A stretch of DNA of 41,571 bases. It comes from Rubripirellula sp. GTDB taxonomy: Bacteria > Planctomycetota > Planctomycetia > Pirellulales > Pirellulaceae. Within the stretch, counting starts at the first letter, position 1; the number at the start of each line of letters is the position of its first letter. The stretch is taken from contig JAQWPZ010000295.1 of NCBI GenBank assembly GCA_029245125.1, forward strand, positions 1 through 41,571, read 5' to 3'. The notes beneath the pieces were generated by a model. That model had not been told where the DNA came from, ran no database searches, and was given only the letters and a program-made list of their open reading frames with translations. Of the stretch, positions 38,091 through 41,571 are shown piece after piece. The position numbers and the translations under genes were made by a program.

Positions 38091-38606
38091 TCAATCGCGG
38101 CCGACATGAATCCCTTCCTCGGTCACCCCTAAAACGACGGCACCGCCAGGCAATGCATGGCCTCCACGAACAATGAATTCACCAACCAACGCGGTTCGTC
38201 CCTTCGACGTGCCATAGACGGCCTGAACCTGCGAAACGCTCGCCTCCTGAACTTCCTGAGGTTGATCAGGCTCAGGGGCCAACAGCTCTAGCTGAAGCAT
38301 GTCTGACAAATCGAGGCTCGATAACTCGCGAACCTTGCAAAGAACCGCTGGGTCATGTTCGTTCATGCAAAGCGGCGCAGTGAGCAAACGCATCTCGCAG
38401 GATGACAGGGGCTTTCCAGAGACTGGCCTTAGCTGAGCAGAGGTCTCGGTCACCCCAGGTGCCATTAAGTCTGGTTCTTCGGGTTGCATCAACAACGCCG
38501 CAATCAAACCGATCACCAACGCCACAACCAAAAGCTGCTTCTTACGAAGGCCGTCTGTGGTTGAATTGGAAGCAGGTCGTGACTTCATTTCTGACTCAGA
38601 GGGCAT
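38091..38606 (-). CDS. Small bitopic secretion/pilus protein, GspC/PilP-like
   Basis: A 171-residue protein with one membrane helix (residues about 23-41; LLVVALVIGLIAALLM) and a periplasmic part. The C-terminal 50 residues (VQAVYGTSKGRTALVGEFI, then VLGVTEEGIHVGRD) resemble the small beta domain of GspB/GspC/PilP proteins that links the inner-membrane platform to the secretin. The similarity is by pattern and position, not firm. Its ATG overlaps the PilO-like stop by 11 bases, so it belongs to the pilMNO-like operon. Confidence 0.65.
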   Translation of the reverse strand: MPSESEMKSRPASNSTTDGLRKKQLLVVALVIGLIAALLMQPEEPDLMAPGVTETSAQLRPVSGKPLSSCEMRLLTAPLCMNEHDPAVLCKVRELSSLDLSDMLQLELLAPEPDQPQEVQEASVSQVQAVYGTSKGRTALVGEFIVRGGHALPGGAVVLGVTEEGIHVGRD

Positions 38607-39273
38607 TACCAGACTCCTTCAACAAGCTCCAAGCCGCCGTTCCAGATGCGGCATAGGGAATTCGCAAAACCAGGGTGGCCCGACACGACTGGCCGTCCTC
38701 CATCCCTTTCATACCATCCTCTAGATCCGCTAGCCCGGAGTCACGATCAAGCTTCAACTCACTGCAGTCCATTGGCTGAGGAAGCCTGGGCAAGCGGTGG
38801 AGAAAACGACACAAAGCTGGGAAAGACCCTTGCACGACGCAGGAGACATTCAAAACAGCAACTCGCTGCCCAGCCTGGCGTTCCCCCTGCTGAATCGAAA
38901 ACAGATGCAACTGCACCTCCTCGCCCAGCGATAACAGAGCACCCTCGACCGACTTGAAATCGACCGCATCTGGCAACCAGCCGGCAATCGCCCTTGAGCG
39001 CAACTCCAAACGTTCCTGATCCTCGAAGCCAGTCTTCGATAGCTCTCGCCATTGGTCCTGGTTTTCGAGTAGAGCAATGGCCTCGCCCAAGTCAATCTCG
39101 TCGCTTCCGCAGCGTACCGCAGCAACAGAAGCGTGGCCTAAAAACCAAACCCAGGCGATCGCCAAAACCAGCCCAATCGACGTGGAGGCGCCCAGGGCAT
39201 GACACCGCGGGACGGTACCCGCCAAAGTAGCAAACAGACCACGGAAATGTAATTTCCTAAGTTTATCTTTCAT
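38596..39273 (-). CDS. PilO/GspM-like inner membrane protein
   Basis: A 225-residue protein with a single membrane helix (about 29-55; GLVLAIAWVWFLGHASVAAV). A periplasmic alpha-helical segment and a ferredoxin-like domain with QGSFPALCRFLHRLPRLPQPM follow, the pattern of PilO (FGSYHDLARFLxxLxxLPR). In type IV pili and type II systems PilO/GspM pairs with PilN/GspL. Its ATG overlaps the PilN-like stop by four bases (ATGA). Assignment rests mostly on order and that short motif. Confidence 0.72.
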   Translation of the reverse strand: MKDKLRKLHFRGLFATLAGTVPRCHALGASTSIGLVLAIAWVWFLGHASVAAVRCGSDEIDLGEAIALLENQDQWRELSKTGFEDQERLELRSRAIAGWLPDAVDFKSVEGALLSLGEEVQLHLFSIQQGERQAGQRVAVLNVSCVVQGSFPALCRFLHRLPRLPQPMDCSELKLDRDSGLADLEDGMKGMEDGQSCRATLVLRIPYAASGTAAWSLLKESGNAL

Positions 39274-39899
39274 GGCAGCACCCTCGTTGACCGGGGCACG
39301 CCACTTACTTGAACATGCTGCAAACCATTCAGTCCGAACCGGGAAAAATCACCCGTCGCTGCCGTCTGCTGCTCAATGGCGAAACTCTCGATTCGATCCA
39401 AATGCTCAAGCCGATTCAACCAACTTCGCCGGGACGCCAAATCGGCGGATCTCAAATCCACCGAAAGCAAAGGCTTCGATTTCGCAAGCGGACCAGTCTC
39501 CACGGGTAACCGCAGTTCCAACGCGTCAATCAAGATCGTTTGATCGGCTGATTGCAACGTCCCCGCAATGCCGGCCAGGGTTTGCAGTGCACTGTCGTCT
39601 GGCTTGGCGGAATGAACCAAGTCACACCATTGACTGCATTGCCGATTCTGGGATTGCAATGCGATCACATCCGCCCGCAACTGCCGGATCGGCAACGCAG
39701 CCCAACCGATTTTCAAATTTTGTTCAGACCGGATACAGGCACTCCGAATTGACTTGGTGAGAACAACCGAAAAGACAGCGACCAGAATGACCACGACGGT
39801 AACCCAACTGCGACTGACCTGCTGCGCACGAGTACGTCGACGGTAGGAATTCGGTAGCAAATCAAGTGAAACCAAAGCATTAGATTTTCGACGACTCAT
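39270..39899 (-). CDS. PilN-like inner membrane protein
   Basis: A 209-residue bitopic protein. The cytoplasmic start VSLDLLPNSYRRRTRA matches the PilN 'NLLP-x-x-YR' signature that binds PilM. A membrane helix (about 31-52; WVTVVVILVAVFSVVL), a coiled-coil-like stretch and a periplasmic domain follow. The ATG at 39899 overlaps the PilM-like stop by four bases; the earlier in-frame TTG at 39923 is not needed. It forms part of the platform joining motor and secretin. Confidence 0.78.
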   Translation of the reverse strand: MSRRKSNALVSLDLLPNSYRRRTRAQQVSRSWVTVVVILVAVFSVVLTKSIRSACIRSEQNLKIGWAALPIRQLRADVIALQSQNRQCSQWCDLVHSAKPDDSALQTLAGIAGTLQSADQTILIDALELRLPVETGPLAKSKPLLSVDLRSADLASRRSWLNRLEHLDRIESFAIEQQTAATGDFSRFGLNGLQHVQVSGVPRSTRVLP

Positions 39900-41029
39900 T
39901 TCGACTTTGCCCCCAATCGCCAAGACCCATCGAAATCGACAGCAGAAAATGCTAGTGATAAGGCAACCGCTACACCAACATCCGATTTCTGTACCGCATT
40001 CAGTCGCGAACTAACTTGGCCCAACTGAACGCCGCCGCTCTGCTGTTCGATCGATCTTTTATTGACATCATGAGCAACACCCGCGGATCGCGCACAGCGA
40101 GGTCGAGACCGACCGGCATACCGCCAATTCGCAACAGGACGCCTCAACAAGTTGGCTAGCAGCGAATCGACTCCAGGAACCTCAGCAACTCGCCCGCAAA
40201 GCAGCAACGGTGCATCAGGATCAACCGCCCCACCAAGGCGATCTGCATAACGAAATGTCGCGTTGATTTCCGAAGCGATCTGCTGGAGCCAGGGCTCCAA
40301 CTCATCGAGATAGGGCCGACGATCCACGGCCAAGTCACAAGCAGGTAAATAGCGACTAAGCCCGCAAGCCGATTGTTCTTCGACAGAAACCAGACCTCCC
40401 GAAAACTCCAAAATTGCGACCGCCGCTGGTTGCACAGAGGTCAGCTCGGTCGCCGCGTGAATCAAAGCTACACCGTGCGGCAAGATCGCTTCCACTTGAT
40501 AACCAACCGACGAAACAACTTCCGCAATGCGGCTTGCAGCATCGTCGGCGGTAGCGGCAACCATCCTCGCCTCACCTCCAGGAACAACCGGCCAATGTCG
40601 CACCTGAGCAGGGCATTGAAACAAAGAACCCGAGAACATTGCATCGCATTGCTGCTGTGTTGCATCGAGTTCAGAGACATCACTCATTTGGTAGTGAACC
40701 CATGGCAACGGCAATGAAATCACACAATGATTGCGGTCACCATCCAGGCAACGCGGCAACCGGTCAGCAAGTCGTTCAGCAATCAGATCGACCCAATTTG
40801 GTGGCGGTGAATTGCCTTGTTCAATCGGCAGCTCAAACCCCCAACTCGATCGCCACGCCAGCGAGACCGCGCGACGCGTTTTGCTCGACCGCTCAGAGCG
40901 GATCCCCAACGCTGCAATCTCCAGATGATCGATGCCAATATCGATCCCCACGTAACTCCGATGGCGATTAGCAAACGGCCACCAGCCAGAGGCGGTGATC
41001 ACAGACGATTGTGCGGCAGGTGCCAGCAT
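39896..41029 (-). CDS. PilM/GspL-like actin-fold protein
   Basis: A 377-residue cytoplasmic protein. The start region HRSYVGIDIGIDHLEIAAL resembles the phosphate-binding loop of the PilM/FtsA actin-like fold. VCISLPLPWVHYQMSDV-type and VEAILPHGVALIHAA segments fit PilM subdomains. It carries an unusually long N-terminal stretch (about 20 residues) and several insertions, so sequence similarity is weak and the call relies on order (PilM-PilN-PilO-PilP). ATG 41029 is preferred to TTG 41038. Confidence 0.72.
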   Translation of the reverse strand: MLAPAAQSSVITASGWWPFANRHRSYVGIDIGIDHLEIAALGIRSERSSKTRRAVSLAWRSSWGFELPIEQGNSPPPNWVDLIAERLADRLPRCLDGDRNHCVISLPLPWVHYQMSDVSELDATQQQCDAMFSGSLFQCPAQVRHWPVVPGGEARMVAATADDAASRIAEVVSSVGYQVEAILPHGVALIHAATELTSVQPAAVAILEFSGGLVSVEEQSACGLSRYLPACDLAVDRRPYLDELEPWLQQIASEINATFRYADRLGGAVDPDAPLLLCGRVAEVPGVDSLLANLLRRPVANWRYAGRSRPRCARSAGVAHDVNKRSIEQQSGGVQLGQVSSRLNAVQKSDVGVAVALSLAFSAVDFDGSWRLGAKSK

Positions 41030-41071
41030 GAACGGCAATCACTTTTTGCAGGAAACGGATATTACTAGGTG

Positions 41072-41100
41072 GATCTACGTCATCCGCCCTAGATTGTCAA
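41072..41100 (-). promoter_or_regulatory. Candidate promoter for the pilMNOP-like genes
   Basis: On the minus strand a perfect TTGACA (41100-41095) is followed after 17 bases by TAGATC (41077-41072), a partial -10 match. It lies in the 131-base gap between the gspF stop and the PilM-like start, about 43 bases before the latter. If real, it would uncouple the downstream set from gspF. Confidence 0.35.
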
Positions 41101-41160
41101 AACGTTTCTGCAGCGTAGGAGGATGAAGTCGATTGAATCGAAAATTCATGCCCCGAGTGA

Positions 41161-41571
41161 TTAGCGGATGGTTGAAACATCCAGCAGCGGCAACATGACA
41201 GACATCACGATCCCAGCGACGACGATCCCCATCACGATGATAATGGCAGGCTCAAGCATGACCACGAGCCGCTTGATGCGCCGCTCCGCTTCCTCTTCGT
41301 AAAACGCACCGATATCCTCCAGCACCTCTGCAACCCTCCCGGTTCTCTCCGATGTAGCCATCAACTGGGTCGTCTCCGGTGGAACAAAGTCGGCATCTGA
41401 CATGGCGGCACTAGCCGTCAATCCGTCAATCAGATTGCCTTCGATGCGTTGCAGCAAAGCCCGCCAGTAGATGTCATAGGTGGTCCGCTGGGACAGTTTC
41501 ACCGCCTGCATTAACGGCACACCACCTTGCACCATAGAGGCAATCGTCCGCAAGACTCTACCAGTCTGCAG
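41161..41571 (-). CDS. gspF: GspF/PilC-type inner membrane platform protein, C-terminal part (runs off right edge)
   Basis: The last 136 residues of a T2SS F / PilC-family protein. The frame stays open to the window edge, with LQTGRVLRTIASMVQGGVPLMQAV typical of the start of the second F domain. It continues with LMATSERTGRVAEVLEDIGAFYEEE and a final pair of membrane helices (LEPAIIIVMGIVVAGIVMSVMLPLLDVS). The protein forms the inner-membrane platform of type II secretion systems and type IV pili. The N-terminal half and probably a gspE ATPase gene would lie to the right. Confidence 0.92.
   Translation of the reverse strand: MQTGRVLRTIASMVQGGVPLMQAVKLSQRTTYDIYWRALLQRIEGNLIDGLTASAAMSDADFVPPETTQLMATSERTGRVAEVLEDIGAFYEEEAERRIKRLVVMLEPAIIIVMGIVVAGIVMSVMLPLLDVSTIR

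Overview
The window looks like a chromosomal segment of a planctomycete, most likely a member of the Pirellulaceae (Rhodopirellula-like). This is inferred from the protein families: paired DUF1592/DUF1552 proteins, a DUF1553/DUF1549 heme protein next to a DUF1501 protein, a Pirellula-type CxxCH heme domain, DUF6797-like proteins, twin-arginine TIM-barrel 'sugar isomerases' and a Hanks-type kinase with the usual planctomycete N-terminal extension. No phage, insertion sequence, CRISPR array or resistance gene was seen, and both outer genes run off the window.

Layout, left to right. (1) 1-2859, minus strand: a DUF1592-type diheme cytochrome with a PA14 domain, followed by the truncated DUF1552 partner. 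(2) 3534-6655, plus strand: a translation/replication housekeeping cluster, rplY(CTC)-pth-rpsF-ssb-rplI-tRNA-Leu(UAG). It lacks rpsR, which usually sits between ssb and rplI. (3) 6837-7934, minus strand: a soluble Ser/Thr kinase. (4) 8854-13152, plus strand: pyruvate phosphate dikinase, a small TPR protein and an acyl desaturase that ends in a strong terminator. (5) 13760-17158, plus strand: a very long secretin of the GspD/PilQ class, also closed by a strong terminator. (6) 17403-22755, minus strand: a diheme DUF6797-like sorbosone-dehydrogenase-type protein, a TIM-barrel/MsrB fusion, and a pyroglutamyl-peptidase-like protein. (7) 22857-27251, minus strand: aldo/keto reductase, TauD-like dioxygenase, MFS transporter and TauE/SafE permease. 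(8) 27343-28380, plus strand: a Gfo/Idh/MocA oxidoreductase divergent from region 7, with a near-perfect operator-like palindrome in the gap. (9) 28409-37976, minus strand: PSD1/DUF1553 heme protein, DUF1501 protein, PVC-type heme/propeller/HEAT protein and Tat-exported TIM barrel. (10) 38091-41571, minus strand: a pilus/type II secretion inner-membrane set (GspF partial, PilM-, PilN-, PilO- and GspC/PilP-like).

How the parts may work together. Regions 1, 6 and 9 encode large exported c-type heme proteins with DUF1501/DUF1552 or TIM-barrel partners. Such sets are characteristic of planctomycetes and are thought to act in polymer or sugar oxidation in the enlarged periplasm, but no activity can be proven from sequence. 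Region 7 combines an importer-like MFS protein, a non-heme iron dioxygenase, an aldehyde-type reductase and a TauE/SafE-type exporter. This suggests a small uptake/oxidation/export pathway, and a sulfonate-like substrate is one testable guess. Regions 5 and 10 provide the outer-membrane secretin and the inner-membrane platform of one secretion or pilus machine, encoded about 21 kb apart.

The most unusual single item is the fusion of a Tat-exported TIM-barrel protein to a complete methionine sulfoxide reductase B. No clearly new defence or mobile system was found.
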